From: a virus
Reading direction: 5' to 3' (one strand)
Virus record (IMG/VR): IMGVR_UViG_3300025168_007920
Location: 1-33,173 of that record
Length of the DNA stretch: 33,173 bases
Shown: one piece after another, positions 13,851 to 20,847 of the stretch
Numbering within the stretch: the first letter of the stretch is position 1
How the letters are laid out: each line of letters opens with the position of its first letter
Position numbers and translations under genes: made by a program
The notes under the pieces: generated by a model
What the model saw: only the letters and a program-made list of their open reading frames with translations
What the model was told of the DNA's origin: nothing
The model's database searches: none

Positions 13851-15260
13851 ATGGCAAACGCAACGGTATACAGTTCTACTTTCGGTGAAGGTGGAAATGG
13901 CGTTAGTTTAGATAATACACGAAGAGTCTTTAATTTTGGAGATAGAGTTGCAGAACTTGCTCCACAACAAAGTCCATTCTTTGTTTATCTAAACAAAATC
14001 GCAAAAAAAGCCACAAATGACCCTGTTTTTAAATTTTTAGAACAGAGACATCAATGGCAAAGACGTAATTTTGAAATGCATACAACATTCACAGCAGGTG
14101 AAGAATATGCAGCAAACGAGGTATTAAATGCAGGGCAAGACTTTCATGTAACATGTAAGTATGATAGCTACGGTAAAATTGTAGCAGCAGCTCCTTGTAC
14201 GTTTTTATTACCTGGACAAATACTAGCATTAAAAGCTGATGATGGAGAAGTATATAACTTTAAAATTAATGAATCAGCATTAGTAACAACTAGCGCTTCT
14301 ACAGATGCAGCATCTGCTAACATAGCTCACGAAACTACTGATAATAAATCTAGTATCGCTGGAGAAATGTTACATGTTATTGGTAAGGTTGTGCCTAATG
14401 GTACAGTATTTACCGCTGGTAATAAAGGTCAAGTTGTTGGTTCAGCTTGGGCTGAAGGTTCTGACTCACCACTTGGTTGGGAAGATAAACTGTATGATAG
14501 AGAAGGTTATACTCAGATTTTTAAAACTGGTATGAACATTTTCTCTGGTACATCTCTTGCTACTGAGTATAGAGGTATTAAAAATGAGTTCCAAAGAATC
14601 TGGACAGATAAACTTATGGAACATAAGATGGATATAGAACAAGCTATGTTGTATGGTAGAGGTACTAATGAAGCAAGAGCTGGTGGTGATGATGGTAGCA
14701 CAGGTCAGTCTGGCGCTCCTGTTAGAACTTCTTGGGGTATTTTACCTTATACAGAAGCTTATGGCAAAGTATACAATATGAGTTATGCTTCATCTGGATA
14801 TGATGCTTTCTTAGATGCAATGGAAGATTTCTTTGCACCTGAAAGTGGAAACTCAGGTAATAAACTTGTGTTAGCTTCAAGAAAAGTAATCACTTACTTA
14901 AATAAATTAGGTAATGGTTCTTTTATGAACAACTCTGTAGGTTCATCTCAATATAAACTAGATGTTTCAACTATTCCTGGAGCATTTGGACATTCAGTAA
15001 CAATGGTAAATACTATATTTGGTAATTTACATTTTGTTGCTGAACCTTTATTAAGAGGACCTTGGGAAGATTACTGTGTTGCAGTTGACCTAAAAAATGT
15101 AAATTATAGACCACTTGTGGGTAATGGTATTAGTCGAGATACCTATATAGAAACTAATGTTCAAGACAACGGTGTAGATGGTCGACAAGACCAAGTAATC
15201 ACTGAAGCTGGCTTGGAAATTCAGTTACCTGAAACTCACGCAATTCTTAAGTTTTCTTAA
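13851..15260 (+). CDS. Major capsid protein, probable HK97 fold
   Basis: A 469-residue protein immediately after scaffold, the position of the main coat gene. The N-terminal region (VFNFGDRVAELAPQQSPFFVYLNKIAKKA) and the later EYRGIKNEFQRIWTDKLMEH and TSWGILPYTEAY segments resemble the SU10/DUF5309-like branch of HK97-fold coat proteins, which begin with a segment on stress-relieved oligomers near 'TPFF'. Residues about 120-150 (LLPGQILALKADDGEVYNF) look like an inserted beta domain. Hundreds of copies would form the icosahedral shell. The family assignment is tentative, the role is not. A strong ribosome site and few rare features agree with high expression. Confidence 0.85.
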   Translation: MANATVYSSTFGEGGNGVSLDNTRRVFNFGDRVAELAPQQSPFFVYLNKIAKKATNDPVFKFLEQRHQWQRRNFEMHTTFTAGEEYAANEVLNAGQDFHVTCKYDSYGKIVAAAPCTFLLPGQILALKADDGEVYNFKINESALVTTSASTDAASANIAHETTDNKSSIAGEMLHVIGKVVPNGTVFTAGNKGQVVGSAWAEGSDSPLGWEDKLYDREGYTQIFKTGMNIFSGTSLATEYRGIKNEFQRIWTDKLMEHKMDIEQAMLYGRGTNEARAGGDDGSTGQSGAPVRTSWGILPYTEAYGKVYNMSYASSGYDAFLDAMEDFFAPESGNSGNKLVLASRKVITYLNKLGNGSFMNNSVGSSQYKLDVSTIPGAFGHSVTMVNTIFGNLHFVAEPLLRGPWEDYCVAVDLKNVNYRPLVGNGISRDTYIETNVQDNGVDGRQDQVITEAGLEIQLPETHAILKFS

Positions 15261-15274
15261 GGAAGGAGTAAATT

Positions 15275-15808
15275 ATGGCTTGGACAGAAACAACTGAAGG
15301 TGGTTATACGGTTCTTACATCATCTGCTCTTACTTTAGGTGATAATGAGAATACGGCTAATCAATATATAGCTGTTACACCTGCAATTCCAACAGCAGAT
15401 TACCCTAATTGGGAAAATAGAAAAATGCCTTGTAAAGTACAAGTGACAGTTGCTGGTGGTGGTGCTGGAATTATTGATGTTAAATTACAGACATCATTAG
15501 GTAGCGCTACTACAGGTGATGCATTTTCTAACGGAGCTGCTGTTACCCCTTTATGGGCTGACGCTTCTCTTACAGATATGCCTGCAACTTGCTTAGTTAA
15601 CGCAACAACTAGCAATAGTGGACAAGTTGATGCTACGGATGTTCATGCTCCGTATGCTAGGCTTGCATTATGGCTAACTGCTGATACTGATATTGTAAAT
15701 GATACTGGTAGAGCTGTTGTCTCAATTGCATTCCCTAAAAAGGATGGTGTTGTAGGCAATGACTTAGGCGGAGATGGAACTACTGGAATAGGACCTGACC
15801 CATCATAG
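15275..15808 (+). CDS. Probable head decoration protein, 177 aa
   Basis: It follows the capsid gene by 14 bases with GGAAGGAG as ribosome site. The product is beta-rich with low charge, for example QYIAVTPAIPTADYPNW, KVQVTVAGGGAGIIDVKLQT and PYARLALWLTADTDIVND, and ends in a Gly/Asp-rich tail (NDLGGDGTTGIGPDPS). The adjacent terminator (15830-15851) closes the capsid transcript right behind it, which suggests it is expressed at capsid-like levels. A decoration or minor head protein is likely; no family is recognised. Confidence 0.6.
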   Translation: MAWTETTEGGYTVLTSSALTLGDNENTANQYIAVTPAIPTADYPNWENRKMPCKVQVTVAGGGAGIIDVKLQTSLGSATTGDAFSNGAAVTPLWADASLTDMPATCLVNATTSNSGQVDATDVHAPYARLALWLTADTDIVNDTGRAVVSIAFPKKDGVVGNDLGGDGTTGIGPDPS

Positions 15809-15829
15809 TGGTTAAGTAACTAATAAACT

Positions 15830-15851
15830 ATAGGGGCCTTCGGGCCCCTAT
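15830..15851 (+). terminator. UUCG-tetraloop terminator hairpin
   Basis: A perfect 9-bp stem ATAGGGGCC / GGCCCCTAT around a TTCG tetraloop, 21 bases past the decoration gene. The stem is GC-rich and exceptionally stable, but only AT-mixed bases follow rather than a T-run, so it may act as partial terminator or 3'-end protector of the capsid mRNA. Confidence 0.7.
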
Positions 15852-15868
15852 ATTAACAAGGAGATTAA

Positions 15869-16021
15869 ATGTTAAAAGAAAAACTAGAAAATTTACTAAA
15901 ACAAAAAGAGCAACTAGAGTTTGCTACAATTAAAGTCATAGGCGCTATAGAGCTAATCCAAGCAATGATAGCTGACGAAGAGAAAGTTGAAGATGAGCAA
16001 AAAAAAGATAGTGACAAGTAA
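15869..16021 (+). CDS. Small coiled-coil protein, 50 aa
   Basis: ATG at 15869 after AAGGAG, 17 bases past the terminator. The product is one helix (KEKLENLLKQKEQLEFATIK, then a hydrophobic IGAIELIQAMI) with an acidic/basic tail. Length and layout suggest a chaperone-like or head-associated small protein; no family is recognised. Confidence 0.6.
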   Translation: MLKEKLENLLKQKEQLEFATIKVIGAIELIQAMIADEEKVEDEQKKDSDK

Positions 16022-16106
16022 TGATATAGGAAATCCTTATCATTCTAATGTAAAACCAAGTGTTAGAAGAAAACACAATGAGAAAACAAAAACAAAAAGA
16101 AAGTAA
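15993..16106 (+). CDS. Tiny basic protein, 37 aa
   Basis: ATG at 15993 lies within the end of the preceding gene in another frame (29-base overlap). The product starts MSKKKIVTSNDIGNPYH and ends in Lys/Arg (RRKHNEKTKTKRK). It is basic enough to bind nucleic acid. Overlap on both sides makes it plausible as a coupled cistron, but the ribosome site is weak (GAAGA). Confidence 0.45.
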   Translation: MSKKKIVTSNDIGNPYHSNVKPSVRRKHNEKTKTKRK

Positions 16107-16194
16107 GAATGGAAAAGGAAGCGCTTACAGAGTTCCTGTAGGTGATAAACAATACAAGTATAACTACGATAGGATATTTAAAAAGAGAAAATGA
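16078..16194 (+). CDS. Tiny basic protein, 38 aa
   Basis: ATG at 16078 overlaps the previous gene by 29 bases, and its stop overlaps the next start as ATGA. The product starts MRKQKQKESKNGKG, contains AYRVPVGDKQYKYNYDRI and ends KKRK. Its tail-to-start overlap with the connector gene is the main reason to accept it. Confidence 0.5.
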   Translation: MRKQKQKESKNGKGSAYRVPVGDKQYKYNYDRIFKKRK

Positions 16195-16961
16195 TAGCAC
16201 CTATAGAAAAAATACAAGCCTTAACAACTGAAGATGTAGAAACTCTTTTCGGAGAAGATGTATTAAATTCATGCTTTGAAGAGTCATTTAAATTTGTTAA
16301 TAACTTAATTACAGACGAATCTTGTTACGAGGCTTTAAGTACTTCTGATTTAGAATCTGATAGGTACAAAACTGCAGACAAAAATGTAACAGTAGGAACT
16401 ACTTTAGGTTGGAATAACGATGATTATTTAAAAAATAGAAGGATACTATATGTAAATAGAAGACTAAGCGGTTCTACTTATATAGAGTCTTCTAAAATAT
16501 CTTCAAATACAGCTGCTACTAGCACTACTATAAACGGAAGTATTTTTTATGAAGATGACCCTTATACACCTAAATACTATGCTAGTAATGATGGTAAACT
16601 AGAAATACTACCCGCATCAACAGACGCACATGTTTTTTATATGACATATCCTAAATTTGGAATGGCTAATAAGTTTAACGAAACTCATGGATTAGCTGGT
16701 TCTAATTTTTCTAGTATACAAAAAGAAGCTGAACATACTTTATTTTATGGACTTCCTATACAAGCTAGAGAGCTAGTTTATATACAAATGGCATTAAATT
16801 TAATCCAATATTATATGTCTGATTTTGTTCACGAAGAAGAAGATACTGAGTTAAGTAATTTATTAGCTGCTCAAGTAGGTTCTTTAGATAGAGAAAGAAA
16901 AGAACATTTACAGTTTGTTGTAAGTACTTTTGGTAACAGCCAATTAGGAGAAATGAAGTGA
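16191..16961 (+). CDS. Head-tail connector candidate, 256 aa
   Basis: The start overlaps the preceding stop (ATGA). The N-terminal MIAPIEKIQALTTEDVETLF is helical, the centre is beta-like with Ser/Thr stretches (SSNTAATSTTINGSIFYEDD), and the C-terminus is helical again (RELVYIQMALNLIQYYMSD, RKEHLQFVVSTFG). Size, position after the capsid and a neighbouring adaptor-like gene fit a head-completion or connector protein. No residue-level family signature was found. Confidence 0.5.
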   Translation: MIAPIEKIQALTTEDVETLFGEDVLNSCFEESFKFVNNLITDESCYEALSTSDLESDRYKTADKNVTVGTTLGWNNDDYLKNRRILYVNRRLSGSTYIESSKISSNTAATSTTINGSIFYEDDPYTPKYYASNDGKLEILPASTDAHVFYMTYPKFGMANKFNETHGLAGSNFSSIQKEAEHTLFYGLPIQARELVYIQMALNLIQYYMSDFVHEEEDTELSNLLAAQVGSLDRERKEHLQFVVSTFGNSQLGEMK

Positions 16962-17701
16962 CAAAATTACAAATAAAAGAGTTATTAAAACAGCATCATC
17001 CTCATTTGTCTTCTACGCTTTCTGATATGTATTTAGAATTATCTGCTGATAAGATAGCACAAGAAACTGATATAGTAACTAAAACTTTACTTATAGATTC
17101 AGTAGCAGGAAAAAGATGGTATGATGTAGATACTACTGTTACAGAAATAGATAAAGTTTATTTTAATGACGTAAAGATTCCTAAGCTTGTTGGCGACCCT
17201 TTAATAGATGATGATGAGTTTGCAGGTCCTGAAGACACAGCTGATACAGCTTTAGTTACTCCATCTCCTAATGCAAGTAACAAAAGAATGTGGTCATTTA
17301 GTAAATATGATTCTTCTTCTAGCAGTTCTAAAACATATAGAATAGGCATACTAGAAAGAGTAAACAATTCAATTACAAGAGATGGTAGAACAAGTAATTT
17401 TCAATCCTGCTCTATTACAGGCACTAAAAATATTAGACTTTATGTTAAATCTACTACTAACAAGTTTACTAGTTCAGATGATGCTACTACAGCTACTGTA
17501 GGACCTTTAAGAGATATACCCGAACAGTTTCATGAAGTTATATTAAATGGTGCAATAGCTAGAGGTTATAAAGACCCGACTAATTTTAAAGGAGATATGT
17601 ATCAGTTTTTTAACACTGAATTTGATTTAGGAATAAAATCAATCAAAAAACATGCAAGAACAAAAACAGGGACTGGCTTTGTAAGGCCACAATCATTTTA
17701 A
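16958..17701 (+). CDS. Head-tail adaptor-like protein, 247 aa
   Basis: The start is GTG overlapping the previous stop (GTGA). The N-terminus KLQIKELLKQHHPHLSSTLS and later segments KVYFNDVKIPKLVG, RIGILERVNNSITRDG and DIPEQFHEVILNGAIARGYK read like phage adaptor proteins of the gp4/gp6-like kind that sit below the portal and connect the tail. The strand-rich middle and last helix fit that layout. Function is inferred from pattern and position. Confidence 0.55.
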   Translation: MTKLQIKELLKQHHPHLSSTLSDMYLELSADKIAQETDIVTKTLLIDSVAGKRWYDVDTTVTEIDKVYFNDVKIPKLVGDPLIDDDEFAGPEDTADTALVTPSPNASNKRMWSFSKYDSSSSSSKTYRIGILERVNNSITRDGRTSNFQSCSITGTKNIRLYVKSTTNKFTSSDDATTATVGPLRDIPEQFHEVILNGAIARGYKDPTNFKGDMYQFFNTEFDLGIKSIKKHARTKTGTGFVRPQSF

Positions 17702-17712
17702 TAGGAGAGTAA

Positions 17713-17892
17713 ATGGATTTAAAGGACATGGTAGTTAATTATATATTTAATGATGAGATGAAAGAAAAAATCATTACTAAGTTAAACGATAACGTAGACA
17801 TACCTATTATTTCAGAAAAAACAGAAGCAAAAATTATTACAGCAATATATGATTCTGTTGAAGAAGTAGTAAAAGAAGCTATAATGAAGTAA
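17713..17892 (+). CDS. Hypothetical protein, 59 aa
   Basis: ATG at 17713 follows AGGAGAG. The acidic helical product starts MDLKDMVVNYIFNDEMKEK and ends with a helix (IYDSVEEVVKEAIMK). It overlaps the next start by one base (TAATG). No family is recognised. Confidence 0.6.
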   Translation: MDLKDMVVNYIFNDEMKEKIITKLNDNVDIPIISEKTEAKIITAIYDSVEEVVKEAIMK

Positions 17893-18206
17893 TGATAGAG
17901 AAGCTATTTGTTTTACTTAATGATATAACTGATAAAGAGACTGGAGATATAGTTGAAAGAATTGGTATTGAAAGTACTAAAGAGTATAAAACAAAGCCTA
18001 AAAAATGCCCTTCTTGTGATAAAAAATCTATTGCAGGTTTGGAAATAATAGGAACTCATGATAGTTCTATACTTTGGCAATGCGTTAAGTGTGGTGATAG
18101 ATTTTTAAAATTAGGTAGAGTAAAAACCTTAGAACTTTTGGAGGGCGCGACTTCCGCTTGGACTAATCCTAATGATTGGGGTGAAACAGATAAAGAACTA
18201 AACTAA
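17892..18206 (+). CDS. Zinc-ribbon protein, 104 aa
   Basis: Two CxxC knuckles, C39-P-S-C42 and C64-V-K-C67, are separated by 21 residues and form a zinc ribbon (KKCPSCDKKS ... LWQCVKCGDRFLKLGR). The N-terminal 38 residues are mixed and the C-terminus ends in a short acidic tail (WGETDKELN). Such small ribbons bind nucleic acid or act as structural modules; this one lies between the connector genes and a metallophosphoesterase in a virion operon, so a virion or packaging role is possible. Confidence 0.7.
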   Translation: MIEKLFVLLNDITDKETGDIVERIGIESTKEYKTKPKKCPSCDKKSIAGLEIIGTHDSSILWQCVKCGDRFLKLGRVKTLELLEGATSAWTNPNDWGETDKELN

Positions 18207-18214
18207 GGAGATAT

Positions 18215-19003
18215 ATGTCAATAGACAAGGGTGTTTTAAAGCGCGTAATAGTCACACCAGACAAACATGCGCCTTTAGAAGATAAAGCAGCAATAAATGT
18301 AGTAAAAAAAGCAATAGAAATAATTAAGCCTGATGAGTATGTAGATTTAGGTGACTTAGGTGAATGGGGAAGTGTATCTCACTGGCAATGGAAAGCTAAG
18401 AAAAAACCGCCACTAGAGTACATTATACCAAGAGTTGAAAAAGATGTAAAAAGTGTTAACGAGCTTCTTGACAGTATAGATGAATCTTTAGATAAAGCTA
18501 ACTGCACAAAAAAATACTTGTGCGGAGGTAATCATGATGAGTGGATGAATATGTTTGTAAATGAACATCCTTACTTACCACAATATAAATTTCATGAAGC
18601 AACTAATTTAAAGGATAGAGGATACAAGTATTATCCAGCTGATTTAGAACCTAAAAAATGGTTAAAGATTGGTAAACTACATTATTATCATGGTCATCAC
18701 AAATCTGGTATGCACCATGCAAAAGCACATCTACAATTAGGTGCTAATGTAATTTACGGACACCATCATGGTTTACAGCAAGCTTCTGTAACTCACATAG
18801 ACGGACCTAAGTCTGCTTGGAGTTTAGGATGCTTAAAAGATATGAGTCCTGAAAAAAATAGATGGCTTGGTGGTAGAGCTATAAATTGGGCACATGCTTT
18901 TGCAGTAGTTGATTATTTTAGAGGAGGTTTATTTACTGTACATGTTGTACAAATAATAAATGGCAAAACCTCATTATGGGGGGAGCTAATAGATGGGAAC
19001 TAA
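18215..19003 (+). CDS. Calcineurin-like metallophosphoesterase
   Basis: The 262-residue protein has the family motifs in order: D16-K-H18 (DxH), G46-D47 in DLGDLGEW, GNHD (105-108), HGHH (159-162) and GHHH (182-185). These bind two metal ions and hydrolyse phosphate esters. The nucleic-acid-processing branch (Mre11/SbcD-like or phosphodiesterase) is possible, but there is no capping domain, and the substrate cannot be told. ATG follows AAGGAGATAT. It lies inside the virion gene block, so it may be packaged, act on DNA ends during packaging, or modify host metabolites. Confidence 0.85.
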   Translation: MSIDKGVLKRVIVTPDKHAPLEDKAAINVVKKAIEIIKPDEYVDLGDLGEWGSVSHWQWKAKKKPPLEYIIPRVEKDVKSVNELLDSIDESLDKANCTKKYLCGGNHDEWMNMFVNEHPYLPQYKFHEATNLKDRGYKYYPADLEPKKWLKIGKLHYYHGHHKSGMHHAKAHLQLGANVIYGHHHGLQQASVTHIDGPKSAWSLGCLKDMSPEKNRWLGGRAINWAHAFAVVDYFRGGLFTVHVVQIINGKTSLWGELIDGN

Positions 19004-19008
19004 ACTAG

Positions 19009-19380
19009 ATGGAAAACGAGTTAAAAGAGTTAGTAGGTCAGTACAGCTGGTTGTTTATAGCAGGAGCTGCAGTTCTTTTCTTTCGTTCGGCAATAGAAGG
19101 TGTAGTTGAAGGTTTAAAAGTATTCCTTGGTAATGACTTAAATACAGACGATGTCATTACCTTGGATGGAAGACCTGCTAGAGTTGTAAGAGTAGGTATA
19201 TTTAAAACAATATTCTTTGTATACAACATAGGGTGTGTTAAAAATAAACCTTACGTTAAAGGTGGTAGTAAAATGGCAATACAAAACGATAAACTAAAAG
19301 ACCATAGCATAGAAAAGCCATTACCTATGCTAGACTTAACCAAATGGGAAGCAGAATGCGAAAAGGAACAAAATGATTGA
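19009..19380 (+). CDS. Miniature MscS-like membrane protein, 123 aa
   Basis: One membrane helix near the N-terminus (about 12-26, YSWLFIAGAAVLFF) is followed by an amphipathic helix (about 27-40) and then a segment matching the beta-domain of MscS mechanosensitive channels: DDVITLDGRPARVVRVGIFK (47-66), TIFFVYN, a Gly-Gly turn and KMAIQNDKLKDHSI (88-101), the equivalent of the IPN-x-L motif. Known MscS proteins have three or more membrane helices; only one is present here. The tail is charged. It could assemble into an oligomer in the host membrane and might serve as holin-like or osmotic protector, or be a virion protein that reuses the fold. Similarity is by eye. Confidence 0.5.
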   Translation: MENELKELVGQYSWLFIAGAAVLFFRSAIEGVVEGLKVFLGNDLNTDDVITLDGRPARVVRVGIFKTIFFVYNIGCVKNKPYVKGGSKMAIQNDKLKDHSIEKPLPMLDLTKWEAECEKEQND

Positions 19381-19618
19381 TACAACAATTAACTTGGCTA
19401 ATATAGTAACTATTGCGACAGTAGCGGGTACTTTATTCTTTACTACAGGTACTTATACTGAAAAAATAGATAGTGTAAAAACTGACCAAGAAAAATCTGT
19501 AAAAAGAATTGCTAAGAATGAAAAAGACATTACTGACTTAAAGATAACTACTGCTAAAATAGAAACTAAAATAGATGAACGATTTGATAGAATCGAAGAT
19601 ATACTAATGGAGAAATAA
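19373..19618 (+). CDS. Membrane/coiled-coil protein, 81 aa, holin- or spanin-like
   Basis: It starts within the end of the preceding gene (8-base overlap). The N-terminal 26 residues form one hydrophobic helix (TINLANIVTIATVAGTLFFT), and residues about 30-80 form a charged coiled coil (EKIDSVKTDQEKSVKRIAKN, TTAKIETKIDERFDRIEDIL). This layout matches XhlA-like holins and inner-membrane spanins, which cooperate with endolysin at lysis. A direct lysis role is inferred. Confidence 0.55.
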   Translation: MIDTTINLANIVTIATVAGTLFFTTGTYTEKIDSVKTDQEKSVKRIAKNEKDITDLKITTAKIETKIDERFDRIEDILMEK

Positions 19619-19983
19619 TGTTTGGAAAATTATTTAATAAAGAAAAACCAAATTACGGATTGTTAGACGATATGATTAATAAGCCTATAATACCAGGGAA
19701 ATATTCTTATCAAGGACCATCTAATGCTAGAGCTTTTAATGACCAAGCTTTCTATCCAGAAGGAAGCCCTATACCAAATTATAATGCTAGAGGGGTTTAC
19801 GAAGTACCAACAGATGATGGTAATAGATATTACTTTGGTCAAGACCAAGCTTTTGATAGAAATACTGCTAAACAATTAACTCGAGCAGACGCATTAATTA
19901 GGTCACAAATGTATCCATCAGACTCTTTAACAACAGAAGAATTTAATAGGTTTAAAGGTCATAACCTTTTTCCGAAAAAATGA
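19618..19983 (+). CDS. Hypothetical protein, 121 aa
   Basis: ATG overlaps the previous stop (TAATG). The sequence is rich in Asn, Tyr, Pro and Gly (KYSYQGPSNARAFNDQAFYP, NARGVYEVPTDDGNRYYFGQ), with a helical C-terminal part (AKQLTRADALIRSQMYP). No membrane helix, signal or motif is visible. I do not recognise a family; a small virion or tail protein is possible from the surroundings. Confidence 0.6.
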   Translation: MFGKLFNKEKPNYGLLDDMINKPIIPGKYSYQGPSNARAFNDQAFYPEGSPIPNYNARGVYEVPTDDGNRYYFGQDQAFDRNTAKQLTRADALIRSQMYPSDSLTTEEFNRFKGHNLFPKK

Positions 19984-20168
19984 TAATACCTAAAATACTA
20001 ATTAATCAAGTTGCAACAAAATTAACTAAACATTTTAAGTTAGATAAAATAATGTCTTATGTATTTGATAAAAACGAATTAGATGCAAAGGTAGAAAACA
20101 TAGAAAAAAGATTAGAAATAATAGAAAACTTTAAATGTAATTATAAAAAGGAGGAAGACAATGGCTAG
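19980..20168 (+). CDS. Small coiled-coil protein, 62 aa
   Basis: It overlaps the previous gene (ATGA) and the next one by 8 bases. A short basic N-terminal helix (KILINQVATKLTKHFKL) is followed by a coiled coil (about 33-50, LDAKVENIEKRLEIIENF). No family is recognised; its length would suit a tail-assembly helper. Confidence 0.55.
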   Translation: MIIPKILINQVATKLTKHFKLDKIMSYVFDKNELDAKVENIEKRLEIIENFKCNYKKEEDNG

Positions 20169-20841
20169 GTCGTACGGAACAGCCACTTTAACATTAACGG
20201 TAACAGAAGCTATAACATTAAATAGTAAAGATGAAGGTCAAAGTCACGTTCATACAATAGCAAGTGTATCAGATATATATAGAAGAACCATGACAACAAA
20301 TACAAGTACTGATACTAATATAGCAACTTTTAGCTCTGCATTTGGCGTAGGTCAATTTGTAGCTGCTGATATGAGATATATTAGAATATCAAATCTTGAC
20401 AATACTAACCATGTTATTCTTACACTAACAAATAGTAATTCTGATGAAGTAGCTGTAAAATTAGATAAGGGACAATCTTTTATTATATGTCCTGATTTAA
20501 CTGGTGGTGTAGCAGATATATTTGACGCTAACCAAGAAGCTTTAACTTTTACAGATGCTACATGTGATTATAATAACGACCCAACAATTACTTGCGATGC
20601 AAGTGCTAAAATAGGGGTTGGTATGGGAGTTACAGGTACAGGTATACCTGCAGATTCTACTGTATCTAGTGTAAACACAGTAGGAGCAGTTACATCGTTT
20701 GAGTTAAGTGCGTCAACAACAAGTGGAGCAGTAACAAATGGTACTTTAACATTTACGCCTGGAGTACAAGATTTAACTTCAATATCAGCTAAAGCTGATA
20801 CTGCTAGTGTTGACATAGAATTGTATATGGCAATGGTATAA
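20161..20841 (+). CDS. Virion structural protein with beta module, 226 aa
   Basis: ATG follows AAAGGAGGAAG, a strong ribosome site. Residues 1-120 are beta-rich (ATLTLTVTEAITLNSKDEG, MRYIRISNLDNTNHVILTLT). Residues about 135-200 read as a small inserted or repeated beta module: TITCDASAKIGVGMGVTGTG, IPADSTVSSV, a Ser/Thr stretch and GTLTF, a pattern common in phage tail and decoration proteins. The C-terminus returns to the first fold. A tail or decoration role is inferred from composition and from position before the nozzle-like protein. Confidence 0.6.
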   Translation: MARSYGTATLTLTVTEAITLNSKDEGQSHVHTIASVSDIYRRTMTTNTSTDTNIATFSSAFGVGQFVAADMRYIRISNLDNTNHVILTLTNSNSDEVAVKLDKGQSFIICPDLTGGVADIFDANQEALTFTDATCDYNNDPTITCDASAKIGVGMGVTGTGIPADSTVSSVNTVGAVTSFELSASTTSGAVTNGTLTFTPGVQDLTSISAKADTASVDIELYMAMV

Positions 20842-20847
20842 GTCTTT

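Noticed and set aside
15821-15836. T7-type promoter (TAATA...CTATAGGGG)
   Set aside because: Several conserved positions between the two parts are missing, and CTATAGGGG is simply one arm of the terminator.
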